DNA of 64,000 bases. Origin: Gordionus sp. m RMFG-2023 (taxonomy: Eukaryota > Nematomorpha > Gordioida > Chordodea > Parachordodidae). The notes below the pieces were generated by a model. It searched no databases, was not told where the DNA came from, and saw only the letters and a program-made list of their open reading frames with translations. Each line of letters starts with the position of its first letter. Within the stretch, counting starts at the first letter, position 1. The stretch lies in the NCBI RefSeq assembly GCF_954871325.1, contig NC_088775.1, positions 1-64,000 of the forward strand, written 5' to 3'. Shown piece by piece: positions 1 through 11,268 of this stretch. Both the position numbers and the translations under genes were made by a program.

Positions 1-1203
1 CCTTTGCCTATAGCCAAGTTGAGAAAGTTTACATCATGTGAAAACCCCTAAAATCCAAACTCAATTATTTAATTAGTAAAACTAAAAAATTGTACTCATA
101 TTTTAAAAAATTATTATTTATTTGTTAAAAATTAATACGAATGAATTTTAACGGGAATATATTGTACTGTACCATATTAATATTTACCCAAATTTTAATT
201 TATTTTAATAATATATTTCTTTATTCTGTGTCAAATAAATATTTTTTTTTGAGGTAATGTGTTGCTCATATTGTCAAATATTTATGAATCCAAAATATAA
301 TCAATTAATCTATTTATTAATATTCAAACTTTTTTTTAAACTTCTTATATATATTCTTAAATTTTTAAATTTAAGGTTTTAATATTATATTTTTGATTAA
401 TTATTAAAATAATATTTTTAGAAAAACAATCATTTTTTTTTTAAAGTTCAATGTGAATAAAGTATTTTTAAAAAGAACAATTAATTAATAAATTTTTTTT
501 AGAAAAAATAAAATTTATATGAAATTTTTAGGGCGCATTATCGTCTGCTTTAAAAAGTTAATAAAATTAAATTATAATTAATTTCCATTTCGTATAATTT
601 TGAAGATGTACAAACAATAATTTGAAGAATTAAATTGATATTTTGAAATGTTCTATTCTCATGATATATTACAAAAGAGAGGAGGAAAATTCGGAGTTAT
701 TTGGTAAAACTTTCAATCAAAATAAAATATTAATAAATATCTGTTGTTCTTGTGTCATAAGTTTTCCGTCATAATAGAATGACTAGTTGGGTAATGCTAA
801 ATATCGGCTAATTCGGCTCATTCTTCAGGCGCCAGCTGGAGAAAATCCGTTAACATTAAGGCGTTTTAATTTATATTAATTTCTTTCAAACGTTAGCTGC
901 TATCTTTTTGAGAAAAACCCCGAGGCCAAACTGATAGTTTTAGGCCAAAAACTTGGATTTATTCGATTTTGACATTTATATCGCTTACGTTATAGTTTTT
1001 ATTTTTCATTCATTAAAATAAAAGTTTTAATTGACATGTAATTTTGTTTAAACAGTGAATCTATATGATATTAGTATAATGGTTTACTTATTCATTCCCG
1101 CTGTAAAAAAAATAGTAAAAACAGTTTTATATAATTAGTTTCACAGTTTATCGATTGTGCGCAAATAAAACCATCCATATGATTTGATTTCTTTGGAATC
1201 TCG
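1..1203. other. AT-rich spacer, no gene seen
   Basis: Very AT-rich sequence with many homopolymer runs and no reading frame of useful length. A slightly more complex patch at about 780-870 has no coding or RNA signature I can recognise. Confidence 0.6.
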
Positions 1204-1213
1204 TAATCTCCAT

Positions 1214-1547
1214 CTGGGCGAATTTTTAAACCGACCCGGTCCGGAATTTTTTTAAAAAAAATTTGTTCGGCCCGGTTCGATCCCGAACCAAAATAAAAAT
1301 TATTTGTCGGGCCGGCCCGAGTTTATTTAAATATAGATTAATTTAATATTTCTTTTCGCAAAATTTTTTTTCTATTTTCTTGCAAGATTTTAAAAATATA
1401 TCAATTTATTTGACAAAATGTGATGATATCGTATTTAAAAATTTAAGCCCGGCCCGACCCGACCCGACCCGACCCGAAATTAAGGATATATTAAGCTCCA
1501 CCCAGCCCGAACCGAAATAATTTTCTAAAAATGGACACCGAGCCCTG
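1214..1547. mobile_element. GC-rich-ended hAT-like MITE (putative)
   Basis: Two GC-rich arms made of GGCCCGG and CCCGA repeats flank an AT-rich core. The right edge reads GAGCCCTG, whose complement CAGGGCTC fits a hAT-type terminus; the left edge CTGGGCG is a poor match. No convincing 8-bp target duplication was found. The same GC-rich style recurs in this window at 31215-31478, where a target duplication is clear, so a MITE of that family is the best reading. Confidence 0.4.
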
Positions 1548-1804
1548 ATTTGCAATTCTCTAATTACAGTCAAAATCATTATTTTTGGCCATTTCTAAAT
1601 GTAATCAGCTGTCTAATTTGTAAGCCAATGAGAAGTTTATCAAAGTCGTCCTAGCGCTTAAAAAAATTTGTGCGTTTGATAGTCATAAATAAAATTTTTA
1701 AACAAAATAAATATATTAAACTTATACAGGGTACTTCTAGTTTTAAATATTACATATATAAATATCGATTGCTTTAAAAATATAGTAATTACTTAGAATA
1801 AAAG

Positions 1805-1955
1805 CCTTTTATATAGTAAACACGAATCGCTGGATATTTTTCAAAGGCAAGCAAATGATAGGTAAACCGATGCGATGACGTGGTTATAGATTATAAATTT
1901 TATCTATTTGCTTACTTTTGAAAAATATCAAAGCGATGCGAGTTTACTATAAACT
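1805..1955. repeat. Foldback inverted repeat
   Basis: The left arm (about 1805-1855) contains AGTAAACACGAATCGCT followed by TATTTTTCAAA. The right arm (about 1907-1955) is its near complement, with GCGATGCGAGTTTACTAT. About 50 bp per arm around a 50-bp core indicates a small foldback or MITE element. The target duplication is unclear. Confidence 0.5.
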
Positions 1956-2040
1956 CGGTCCTTAATTAAATGCTAGTTAGCGAAGACGATGAAATTTTTA
2001 ATATGCAAATATTCGAAATCTCAAAGGTCTTAGATATTTA

Positions 2041-2270
2041 AGCCTCATTTATAATAACGGCGTTATGTTTAAGCGTTGCATAAAACGCTTCGAAATTATA
2101 GCTGATTCTTTTCAGTGTTAATAATTTATGGCATTGCCAAATATGCTTCTCAAATTTATCATAGCGTTATCATCGTAATGCTCCACAATTATAAATTGTA
2201 CTTAATTATTGGCTTGATTTTGTAAACTACGCACCGCTTGAAACATAACGCTTTTGCTCTAAATGAGGCC
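2041..2270. mobile_element. PIF/Harbinger-like MITE with TTA duplication
   Basis: The left end AGCCTCATTTATAATAACG and the right end TAAATGAGGCC are inverted repeats; further in, GCGTTATGTTTAAGCG pairs with the right-hand CGCTTGAAACATAACGC. TTA lies on both sides (2038-2040 and 2271-2273). A 3-bp TTA duplication with GC-leading termini suits the PIF/Harbinger superfamily. It is about 230 bp long and non-coding. Confidence 0.55.
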
Positions 2271-3129
2271 TTAGGTTTAAAATTAAAAGAAATTTGAATT
2301 AATTGACCAAATAAAGTATGAAATAAATAAAAAAATTAGAATAATTGGAAAGTATCTCAGGAAGAATAGAGAGTATCATGAGTTACATTTGTAAAATGTC
2401 CGACAAATTTTATTTTTACAAATTTTATTATTATTTTTTATAAAAATAAAAGTTAATTTGCATCATTCTTATTTTATCCATCTCTGTGAGAATCTAATGA
2501 TTATATTAAAATTTCCACGATAGTGATTATTTGTGATAATTCTAATAATGATAGAAGATTAATTTTTTTTTTTTCAAAATATTTTTAAACATTTTTCAGT
2601 TATAATTAATTCCCATAATAATTTTTAACTATAATTTTTAATAAATTCTTATACAGATGATTAAAATAAATGTTTATACAGGAAATAAAGTGATTCATTG
2701 GAATTTTCCTGAGTCTGGCCTTTTTCTGAAATTTTTTTAAAATTTAAGTAGAAATGTGTCCACTAGTAAAGTGATTCTCATTATATTACAGTTATTTGAA
2801 AATGAATTAAGTTTTAGACGTGATTTTAACATATAACTGAAACATGATTCCTGATGTTCCAGCCTAGAGATCGTTCAATTGCCACATGCAAATATATTAT
2901 ACTATATATTTATTTCAATTTCATCTTTATGAAATTAATGTTATCCTCGAAAATGTTAGGTATTGAGGATTTCGAATTTATTTAAAATCAATTACTGAAT
3001 GCGATTTTAAAAAGACAATTTTTTCGGAAAAGTTTTATAGCATATAAAGAGTATTCACAATTTGAATTTCAGACAAGCCATTAACTGATGAACTACGCTT
3101 ACTTTCACATAAATTGAAAAATACATAAA

Positions 3130-3740
3130 AAGGTCATGGCTAAAATTGTTTGAAATTCATAGGTTAGTTACTCAACACATGCTAAAATCCATTTCCTGGC
3201 AAATCAGACTTTCCTAATCTAAAAATCGCTTTCAATAAATGATATAGGATTGGTAGAAAATAAAATGAATTACATCCCAATATGACACCCTATCTTTTAT
3301 TTTAGGTGTCCTAAATAAAATAAAATTCTCAGAATTTCAAAATTTATATATTTTAAAAAAAAACTTAATTTGGATGATTTTAATAGCCATTTCAGCGCAA
3401 TGAAAATAGCTTTTTCTAACATCGATATGCCCGACTCAAAGTTATAATTTGTTGTTTATTTTTGTTTATCATATTATAAATTTCAGATATCGCCATAAAT
3501 TTATATATATATTTATTTAACATGCAAAAAAATATTTTTTAAAATTGATATAAGTTAAGAAAAATTAAAAAGTTCTAGGCAAAATTGTCTGAAATTCATA
3601 ATGTGGAAGCTCTATTACATTTCTGGACAAACTAGATTTTTCATATTTAAAATTCGCCCTCAGTAAATGACTTAAAGTTGAAAGGTTTTCGAATCTCAAT
3701 GGATTACATATCCCAATACGAAATATATATTCTATATCAA
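3130..3740. repeat. Diverged direct repeat pair, period about 430 bp
   Basis: Segments starting near 3135 and 3565 share AAATTGT, TGAAATTCATA, TTTCTGG and AAATGA in the same order and spacing, and both end in a sequence like ATTACATCCCAATA. This looks like an old tandem duplication or satellite-type unit with considerable decay. No coding potential is visible. Confidence 0.45.
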
Positions 3741-3936
3741 ATCAATACAATTGAAATAATTAATTATCGAAAATTTTATTTAAGAAATAAAATTTTGATA
3801 AAGTTTTAAAAAGATTTTTACGTGACAGAATTTTATTTTTTATTAAAATACATAATTATTTATACGTAAATTAAATTTTATAGCAAAGTTTAAACACTCT
3901 TCTATAATTTGGAAAAGTTTCATGAGTATTTAATTT

Positions 3937-4420
3937 CAGGGTTGTGCATTTGACCGGTCAAATACGTTTCGGTCAATTGACCGATATTTGACCGGTCAAA
4001 TATGGTCAAATGTGGTCAAATTCCAATATATATTTTTTTAATTTAATATTAACTTTATTTTGAATATAATAGTAAAATGAATCTATAATATTAATTTTTT
4101 ATTAAATTCATTGTCATTCAATAACTAACGTGTAGCTATCTGTAGCAGAGTTTTGTTCTGATTCATATTCAATATTATCATTTTCTTTAATATTTTTTAA
4201 TCAATTTTTCTTATGTGTTATATCTTCAATCGATTTCTATTTTTATGACACAAAAAATAAGCAAACATTGTGATCACATGTATTTACATCGTTTTTCCCT
4301 TTTTTAAACATATTTTTAATTTATTTTTCCTTTAATTTTTTTAGAGTATTTGACAGTATTTGACCGGTCAAATACTCCTCCGGTCAATTGACTGGTCAAT
4401 TGACCGACTTGCCAACCCTG
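3937..4420. mobile_element. hAT-type MITE with TTTAATTT duplication
   Basis: The element begins CAGGGTTGTGCATTTGACC and ends GACTTGCCAACCCTG, so its termini are inverted CAGGGTTG-type hAT ends. TTTAATTT is present exactly at 3929-3936 and 4421-4428, an 8-bp target duplication typical of hAT. Both ends carry clustered copies of the palindrome TTGACCGGTCAA, a plausible subterminal transposase-binding array. The 484-bp body is AT-rich and non-coding, so this is a non-autonomous element. Confidence 0.85.
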
Positions 4421-4428
4421 TTTAATTT

Positions 4429-6240
4429 AGATACTATTTCAATCATGATTTGGCAATTCAGAGCTTATCATATTGCAGTTAATAATGAAAAAAATTGCAA
4501 ATTCTTGAAAAGGCAATTTTATGGCTGTTTTATGATTGGTATTTAGAATTTTTACTTAGAAATCATAATCTCTCCTTAAGATCTTATTTTTATATGTACT
4601 AAATGTTTATTAAATTAATTAAAATTATTTTTTATAAAATTAGCTTCAATTCATAAATATTATAATTGGAACTATAAAACAATAAAATTATTCTGTGCGT
4701 ACCATTATTGCATTTCAATTTATTATGCCCTAAAAAAACCGATGGTTAGGAAGGCCCTTGAAGATGTTTGCCTTACCCCGCTATTGGGGCTTGTTGGACA
4801 AAAATTTCACTTTTACAAAAAATTAAATTAAAATGATTATATGCTTGAGTGGCATAGCTAGAAATTTTCCTTAGAGGGGGTCCATACATATAAAAGCTCG
4901 GCCGTCCTAAGAATTATTGATATATTTTTTTTATATTAGCTAAAAAAAACCAAGAGCTATAACCAATTTTGTAAAAATGGGAGCGACTAACCCCAGTATC
5001 CCCTACTTTACCTAAAAATGTTAATCTACTAAATATAATAATAATAAAATTGCGCAAAAACGATTAATTATTATGATCTGGATTCTTCAGTAGCTTCATT
5101 AAATATATCTTAGAAACTATATTCCAAATTTCACATATTTTGGTTGAGTAGTTTCTATAAGCGACCTCACCAGATTTTTTTAAGAAATTTATATAATTAT
5201 AAATATACATTATTAAAACAAAATTTAAATATCTTATATTTTGAATGAGATATATGAAAAGAAAACATAAACAGTTATTTTATTTCTAAAATAATGAAAA
5301 TAACTGGAGATATATACATTTAAAATTGGGGTCTAACACCATCCGTGTACTAAAGTCCTTGGTGCAGTGTGAATTCTAAAGATTTTTGAACATTTGGTAC
5401 ATATTCAATTGAAAAATTGTTTTTATATCAATTGAACTATTATTTTGAGATGTACATGAGATATTCATATTTGACTTGAATTAAACATTTCTTCTACTAT
5501 AAAATCTTCGCTATATGTTAAGTCAGACTACATGTATTTTAAATTTACAAATACGGAAAAATGTATAATTATTCATATTTTCAGAAGAATTAATAAAAAT
5601 AAAAAATGTTTTATATTATAATGAAATATATCAATAATATTGCGATTTTCTTTATTAATTATTTAATAATTTTTATAATTATTATTTAAAAAATAAATAA
5701 CCAATCCTTCCTTCGTCACTCTGGCACCACGAATCTTTTATATATTTTTTTTCTTATCTTTTCATTATTTGGTTAGGGTACCTTTTCAGGGGCAATTATT
5801 CTTTTTTTATTTTATTCTTTTTTATGTTATTTTTTAATGCAATTTTTTTTGTTATTTTTTTATGATTGGTTCTTTTTCTTATTGGTTAATTTTTTATTTT
5901 ATTTTTAAATTAATATATCTTTTTTTATTTAAAAGACATGGGGATCGGGATAATATTCATGAATATCTTCTTGAATATAGATATTTTCGAAAATATAGAT
6001 TATTAAATCGTTTTGATGTTTTGATGTTTTTATTCATTTTATTAATGATTGTATAAATTTTAATAGTATATTTTAATTTAATGAATAAAATTATGTCGTT
6101 TAATATTATTTCGATTGTTATGCTTAAATTTTATTTATTTTTGGAATCTTCCTTTAATTATAATATCACTAAAAAAATTTAAATTCTGTATACAAATTTT
6201 AGAAAAAATTATTTTAAAATATCTAAAAAAAAAAGATTTT
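4429..6240. other. AT-rich spacer with a possible TE end
   Basis: Mostly AT-rich with no supported gene. At about 4735-4920 sequence complexity rises and GAGTGGCATAGCTAG resembles the CAGTGGC-type end seen at 11269, but no partner end was found. A 64-codon frame at 5862-6056 is low-complexity and judged spurious. Positions 5771-5796 are identical to 7974-7999. Confidence 0.5.
5771..5796. repeat. 26-bp exact repeat, first copy
   Basis: The 26 bases beginning GGTTAGGGTACC and ending GGGGCAAT recur exactly at 7974-7999, in the same orientation and 2.2 kb apart, with unrelated flanks. They bracket the mariner-like relic at 6907-7809. Confidence 0.8.
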
Positions 6241-6258
6241 TAAAAAGAGAGGAAATAA

Positions 6259-6360
6259 TATTAAGTTTGTATAGAAAAAATCCTATTAAGTTTGTATAGA
6301 AGGAATTATATTAAGTTTGTATAGAAGGAATCATATTAAGTTTGTATAAAAAGAATCATA
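6259..6360. repeat. 25-bp tandem repeat, four copies
   Basis: TTAAGTTTGTATAGAA recurs at 6261, 6286, 6311 and 6336, a constant 25-bp step. The copies differ at a few positions. It is non-coding. Confidence 0.85.
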
Positions 6361-6906
6361 ACCAAACAAATTTTAAATAGCGAAGTTTCATATATCAAAA
6401 ATTTAGCCCCTAACCTACCCGCTTTGTACATAATCTAATAATTTTACCTTACCCCTAGCCTTTTCCCTTATTAGCCCCCGTCACTTCCCTTAAATAATTG
6501 TACGAATTTTTAATTTTAGAAAAAATTATTTAAAAATATCTTAAATATAAAAAGATATATTAATTTAAAAAGAAAATAAAAAATCTTTCTTCAGACGCCT
6601 GATAACTTAAATTATCGTAAAAAAAATAAAAACCGATACTTACCATTTTTTCGCGCTTTAAACGCCCCTATCTTAGCGGGTAAGCAGTAGGATGTAAAAT
6701 TTCATTTTTTAGTTACAGTATATACAACCAATAGGCAAAATATAAGAAATATAGAAGGGGGTGGGTTTAAAACCATGGTTGATTTGATATGAAATTATAA
6801 ATTTATTTCTTTTAAGGTATTGTCAAAATATGTTAAATGTTTTCAAGATCATTTTTCTATTTTTTTACATCTAGTCTTCTATATATATAATGCTTGAATA
6901 ATTATA

Positions 6907-7809
6907 GGGTTAATTATTTTAAAAAAAAAAAACAATTAAAATAAAATAACAATATGTTTTTTTATTTTTGCACAACCCTCAAAAAATAAATGACAATCAA
7001 ATATATAATATATAACAAAACAGATTTAAAAAATACATACGGTAATTTTTTTGCATTTACAATTTTTATATAACTTAATTTTTTTTATAAAATAGAGTTT
7101 AATATTTTTTTCAAATGTTTAATATACGACAAATTTTATCTAGTAATACAAATTCATTTACATTAAATCCTGATCCTTGTTTTATCTAATTCAAATTCAA
7201 TACCTAATATTACAAATAATTTCCATATGCAATTCTTCCTCTGTAAGTGGTGATTCTAACCGAGTGATGCAGTTATTGTTATGGACAATGCAACCATCCA
7301 TAAAAGCCACCTCATTGATTGTTTTAGAGCGCGAATAGAATATTTGCCACCCTATTCGCCGCAACTAAACCCGATAGAAATTTTTTTTGGAGTGTTAAAA
7401 AACAAATATAGGTCGTTCAATCCCCGACCAAATACTCGAAACGAAATAATTAATAATGTAACATCAATTCTTAATGAATTTACTATTCCTTTTGATTTTT
7501 CAAATTATTATAATAAAATGCATCAATTTTTGGAGATTGGTTATCGAGGACAACCAATGAATTAAGGTAAATTTATAAAAATATAATTTATATTGAAATA
7601 TATTTTAAAGTTTTAAAGGAATTTAGAAAAAGGAGAATATATAAAGAAAAAACGAAAATTAAAATATCCAATTTTTAATGTATTTTTTAAATCTGTTTTG
7701 TTATATATTATATATTTGATTGTCATTTATTTTTTGAGGGTTGTGCAAAAATAAAAAAACATATTGTTATTTTATTTTAATTGTTTGTTTTTTTAAAAAT
7801 AATTTACCC
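6907..7809 (+). mobile_element. Tc1/mariner-IS630-like element, internally deleted
   Basis: Terminal inverted repeats of about 140 bp run inward from GGGTTAATTATTTT at the left and end in AAAATAATTTACCC at the right. Both arms share the block GAGGGTTGTGCAAAAATAAA in opposite orientation. TA flanks each end (6905-6906 and 7810-7811), the duplication typical of this superfamily. The interior keeps only the last part of a DDE transposase, so the 903-bp element is a deletion derivative. Confidence 0.8.
7281..7565 (+). pseudogene. DDE transposase, C-terminal fragment (IS630/Tc1-mariner type)
   Basis: The 94 codons from the listed ATG show the hallmark of the DDE_3 endonuclease fold: MDNATIHKS around the second catalytic Asp, then YLPPYSPQLNPIE ending at the catalytic Glu about 31 residues later, followed by FFGVLKNKYR. 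The frame is open for a few codons upstream (DAVIV), so the ATG is internal rather than the true start. The N-terminal DNA-binding half and first Asp are missing, so it cannot act alone. It lies between the long TIRs of the 6907-7809 element. Assignment to the superfamily is firm; the lineage within it is not determined. Confidence 0.85.
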
Positions 7810-7973
7810 TATAAATTAAATTTATAGAATGATTCTAAATTTTAATTTATCAAATATATAAAAATGTAAATATAGTTTTTTTATTTTATTTTTAATTAAT
7901 TCACCACATTCGCTTAGCGGTTAGATAGGTAAAATTTATATTTTATAATATTATAATTAAATTAAGATATTCA

Positions 7974-7999
7974 GGTTAGGGTACCTTTTCAGGGGCAAT
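7974..7999. repeat. 26-bp exact repeat, second copy
   Basis: Identical to 5771-5796. It lies just downstream of the stop of the minus-strand frame at 8019-8234. Confidence 0.8.
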
Positions 8000-8018
8000 A
8001 AATATGTTTTCAAACTTC

Positions 8019-8234
8019 TCAAGTTGGAAAAAGTCCTTTCAGATTTTTTATAATATTCTTCAGTTGAGCCAATATTTTTTTACATCTCAATAATTGCTTA
8101 GGTGCTAGACGAGGGTTAATTAGTGTTATATCATAAAATTTAGCCTTCGATTGAACATCTAGATAAATATTATAATAATATTCATCTACATTTATTCTTA
8201 TTGTATCTACCTGTTCATATATATTTTCCGCCAC
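8019..8234 (-). pseudogene. Unrecognised 71-codon frame
   Basis: The frame has balanced composition for this AT-rich region, rich in Lys, Asn, Ile and Leu, and contains NPRLAPKQLLRCKKILAQLK, which reads like real helical protein. It remains open for a few codons upstream of the listed ATG. Another frame just upstream reads TEEIEIQKLNKAEYENM, so the locus may be a decayed longer gene. I do not recognise a family. Chance is not excluded. Confidence 0.3.
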
Positions 8235-8875
8235 TAGCAGTAATGAAATTCTGATTGATCAATTAAATTCATAATATCGCTTCCGACGACACATTACATA
8301 TTTTCATACTCAGCCTTATTTAACTTTTGTATTTCTATTTCTTCTGTTTTACAAAATGGAAGTAAAAATGAAAAATATTTAAAAAATTATAGATATTTTT
8401 TAATAAATTATAATATTATTAAAAATACTTATTAATTCTAACACACTAATAATTTTGAATTTAATAAAATAATTATATATACTAATAAAATAAATTACCG
8501 TTTGATTTCAATCTTGACTAAAAATCTTTCCATTTTATCAATATTTTTGAATAATGTTAATGTATTCATAATCCATTGGTTACGCGCCTGGAGCTAGATA
8601 TCTTATAGTTTAAGACTACTCTTATATTAATGAGAATGATAAATTATTTAATTCCCATGATAAAGTGAGGTGTGATAATACACCCAAGTTGAGTTAAAAT
8701 ATCACATTTGAGACTCATAAAATCAATGCTCATTAGTTTTATATTTATTTAGACATTTAGGAAATAATTAAAATACGATATAACATTTCAAAATTAATTT
8801 AATTCTTTAAAAATAATCATGGATGTCGTGTGTAATATTAGTTAGGACAAATCTTTTACTATCGTCTTTTTTAAC

Positions 8876-9110
8876 TATAATCGACTAAAAACTTTAGCGA
8901 CTAATTTAGTTGACTAAAACGACTAATATAATCGACTAAAGTGATTAATTTAGTCGACTAAAACGACTAATATAGTCGATTAAAAGGACTAATTTAGTCG
9001 ACTAAAACGACTAATATAGTCGACTAAAAAGACTAATATAGTCGACTAAAAAGACTAATATAGTCGATTAAAACAACTAATTGTCGACTAAAACTACTAG
9101 TCGACTAAGT
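8876..9110. repeat. 22-bp tandem array (TAGTCGACTAAAACGACTAA)
   Basis: About ten degenerate copies of TAGTCGACTAAAACGACTAA with a step near 22 bp. Each unit holds the palindrome TAGTCGACTA and a half-site CGACTAA, so the array is dyad-rich. It is non-coding. Confidence 0.8.
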
Positions 9111-9127
9111 TGATCTATTTAGTCAGC

Positions 9128-9460
9128 ATATTGGTAAAAATATATTGTAAACATATTAAGTAAAAATTTATGAAGATTTACCATAGAAAAGTGACAATTG
9201 TCATAATCGTTATTTTTGAACTTTTTTGAATGCAAATAGGTAAAAATATATATTGTATAAAGATGTTAAAATAAAATTTCAGTGAAGATTTACCATAGAA
9301 AAATGACAATTGTCATAATCGTTTTTTTTAACTTTTTTGAATTTTTTTAAAGTAAAGAGGAAAAAATATATATTGTAAAGATGTTAAAATAAAATTTCAG
9401 TGAAGATGTAAAAAAGTTGACAATTGTCATAATATTTATTTTCAACTTTTTTGCTGAAAC
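9128..9460. repeat. About 113-bp tandem repeat, three copies
   Basis: Three consecutive units each contain GGTAAAAATATAT-like sequence, GTGAAGATTTACCATAGAAA and the dyad GACAATTGTC followed by ATAAT. The dyads start at 9193, 9305 and 9419, giving steps of 112 and 114 bp. Confidence 0.8.
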
Positions 9461-9968
9461 GAGCTGACTTTAGCCTACGCCCGTTATTACTAACTGCCAT
9501 AATTGTCGGGTATGGTTTAGCAAACCTCGCTATCTCTAAATTGACAAATCATGATTGAAATTATGTCTAGATTTCATAAATATTCATAAAACTTATTCAA
9601 ATTATAGAAGAGTTTATAAATTTTATAATAAAATTTAAAATATATAAATTATTATATATTTTAATAAAAATTAAAATTCTGTCATGTAAAAATCTTTTGA
9701 AAATTTCACAAAATTTTATTTCTAAATAAAATTTTTAGCAATCATTTATTAATGAAAACTATAATAGGATAAAATTTTAACCTTCTGGTTTATTTAATTT
9801 TAAAATGAGATTAAATGGTTTTCCAAGCCTCGGGGTTTACCTAACTCTAGTCTCCCCTATACTATTTTATAATTAATTTAACTTCTAATATTTTGCAATT
9901 ACATTGACTTCAATATAATTGCTATAATAAGGTTTATAACAAAATATTCAAATAATAGCTTTGAATTA
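9461..9968. other. Spacer, nothing recognised
   Basis: AT-rich sequence without a supported gene, repeat or RNA. Confidence 0.5.
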
Positions 9969-10029
9969 GTGATCTACATCGGGCCTAATTTTTCAGGCCC
10001 GGCCCGGCCCAAAATATCGTATCAGGTCA
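9969..10029. mobile_element. GC-rich hAT-type terminus (partial)
   Basis: GATCTACATCGGGCC followed by an array of GGCCC repeats resembles the left end of the MITE at 31215 (GATCTGCATC, then CCCGGCCCG). No right end was found, so it appears truncated or joined to the adjacent minisatellite. Confidence 0.35.
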
Positions 10030-10262
10030 ATTCAGCGAAACTTTTATCGCGAAACACTTTTTCGCGAAACTTTTATAGCGAAGACAATATCGCGAACTTA
10101 TTATCGCGAATTTATTTCCGCGAAACCTTGACCGCGAATACTTTAGAGCGAATAAATTTTAGCGAAACTTATAGCAAAACTTTAATCGCCAACTCAGCGA
10201 ATTTTCTACCGCGAATGTATGTGCGCGAAATTATTATAGCGAGCGTATGACTTCGAAAATTA
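10030..10262. repeat. 14-bp minisatellite with GCGAA core
   Basis: GCGAA or a one-base variant starts at 10035, 10049, 10064, 10078, 10092, 10106, 10120, 10134, 10148, 10162, 10174, 10188, 10197, 10211, 10225, 10239 and about 10253. The step is almost always 14 bp. The consensus unit is close to TTTATCGCGAAACT. The core is conserved while the AT-rich linker varies freely. The 93-codon frame over this region is only a by-product of the repeat. Confidence 0.85.
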
Positions 10263-11268
10263 CGAATTCATTTTAGGAAGTTTCTTAAATCATAAACGCG
10301 AATGTTTTAAGAATATTTTATTACGTATTGTTTATTTAATAAGCGTGTAACATTTATCTGATGTGATACAAAATACATTACTCTTTCTGGTCTCACTCAC
10401 TCATGGTTGTAAGTATGGAGGGAACATTTTGGGTTAAGTTTTTACCAGAATAAGATAACCCCCCCCCCCCTGTGTGCTTTATGTCATTTAAAGAAAATTT
10501 CCTGATATACCTTTTTCCCAATCTAGATGAAAAATTATATAGAAAGCTAAGAATTTTTTATTGATTTTCTCAGATTATTTTTAAAAATTATAGAAGATTT
10601 TACTGATAATTAATGCCTCCTAATAATTATAATTTTTATATAATGCACATCGATATAACTTTCTGATATAATAGTAACTAATTTATTTGAATATTTTGAC
10701 CTCTTCTTTTTCTTCTTTTCGCATTTTAATAAATAGAAATAACTTGCAAAGTTATGATTAATAAAAAAAAAATTCAAAATATTCTATTGGATTACATAAA
10801 TTTGTAATATTTATGAAGAATAAATTATTGAAATAAATCATTAGATCCTCAGTTATTTTAGTTTTTTATTTTTGCTGATTTCACAAGTCTACTAAACAAT
10901 ATAAAAATTAAAAAACTTAAAATAGTTTTCACCATTTTTTAAAATAATACCAGTTCAATTTAAATCACAGCGTTTTTATGAAAACACCGCTAAATGCTCC
11001 TACTCAATTTGTAGGCACTTTTACTAATTTTTTCTAATAAAATGGAATTAAAATAAATCAGGATTTTTTGAAAATAAATAGAAAATGTTCCAAATCAAGA
11101 AAATAAAAATATTCCAAGGAGGGCTTATATTTACATTTTTATTTAATTCTTTCAAAATATTCGAACTTCTTTCATTATCATAGGTTTAAGATATTTATAT
11201 CTATAATTACCATAAAATTTTGATAATTCTGAGTTATTTCTTTATATGCTTCAACTTGTATATCAGAA
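10263..11268. other. Spacer, nothing recognised
   Basis: AT-rich, with a C-run near 10459-10470. No gene or RNA supported. Confidence 0.5.

Noticed and set aside
5862-6056. 64-codon membrane-like frame
   Set aside because: Low-complexity AT-rich sequence; no start context, repeat or homologue in the window.
9969-10250. 93-codon frame rich in SAKLLSRN-like repeats
   Set aside because: Created by the 14-bp minisatellite and a GC-rich MITE end; it has no independent support.
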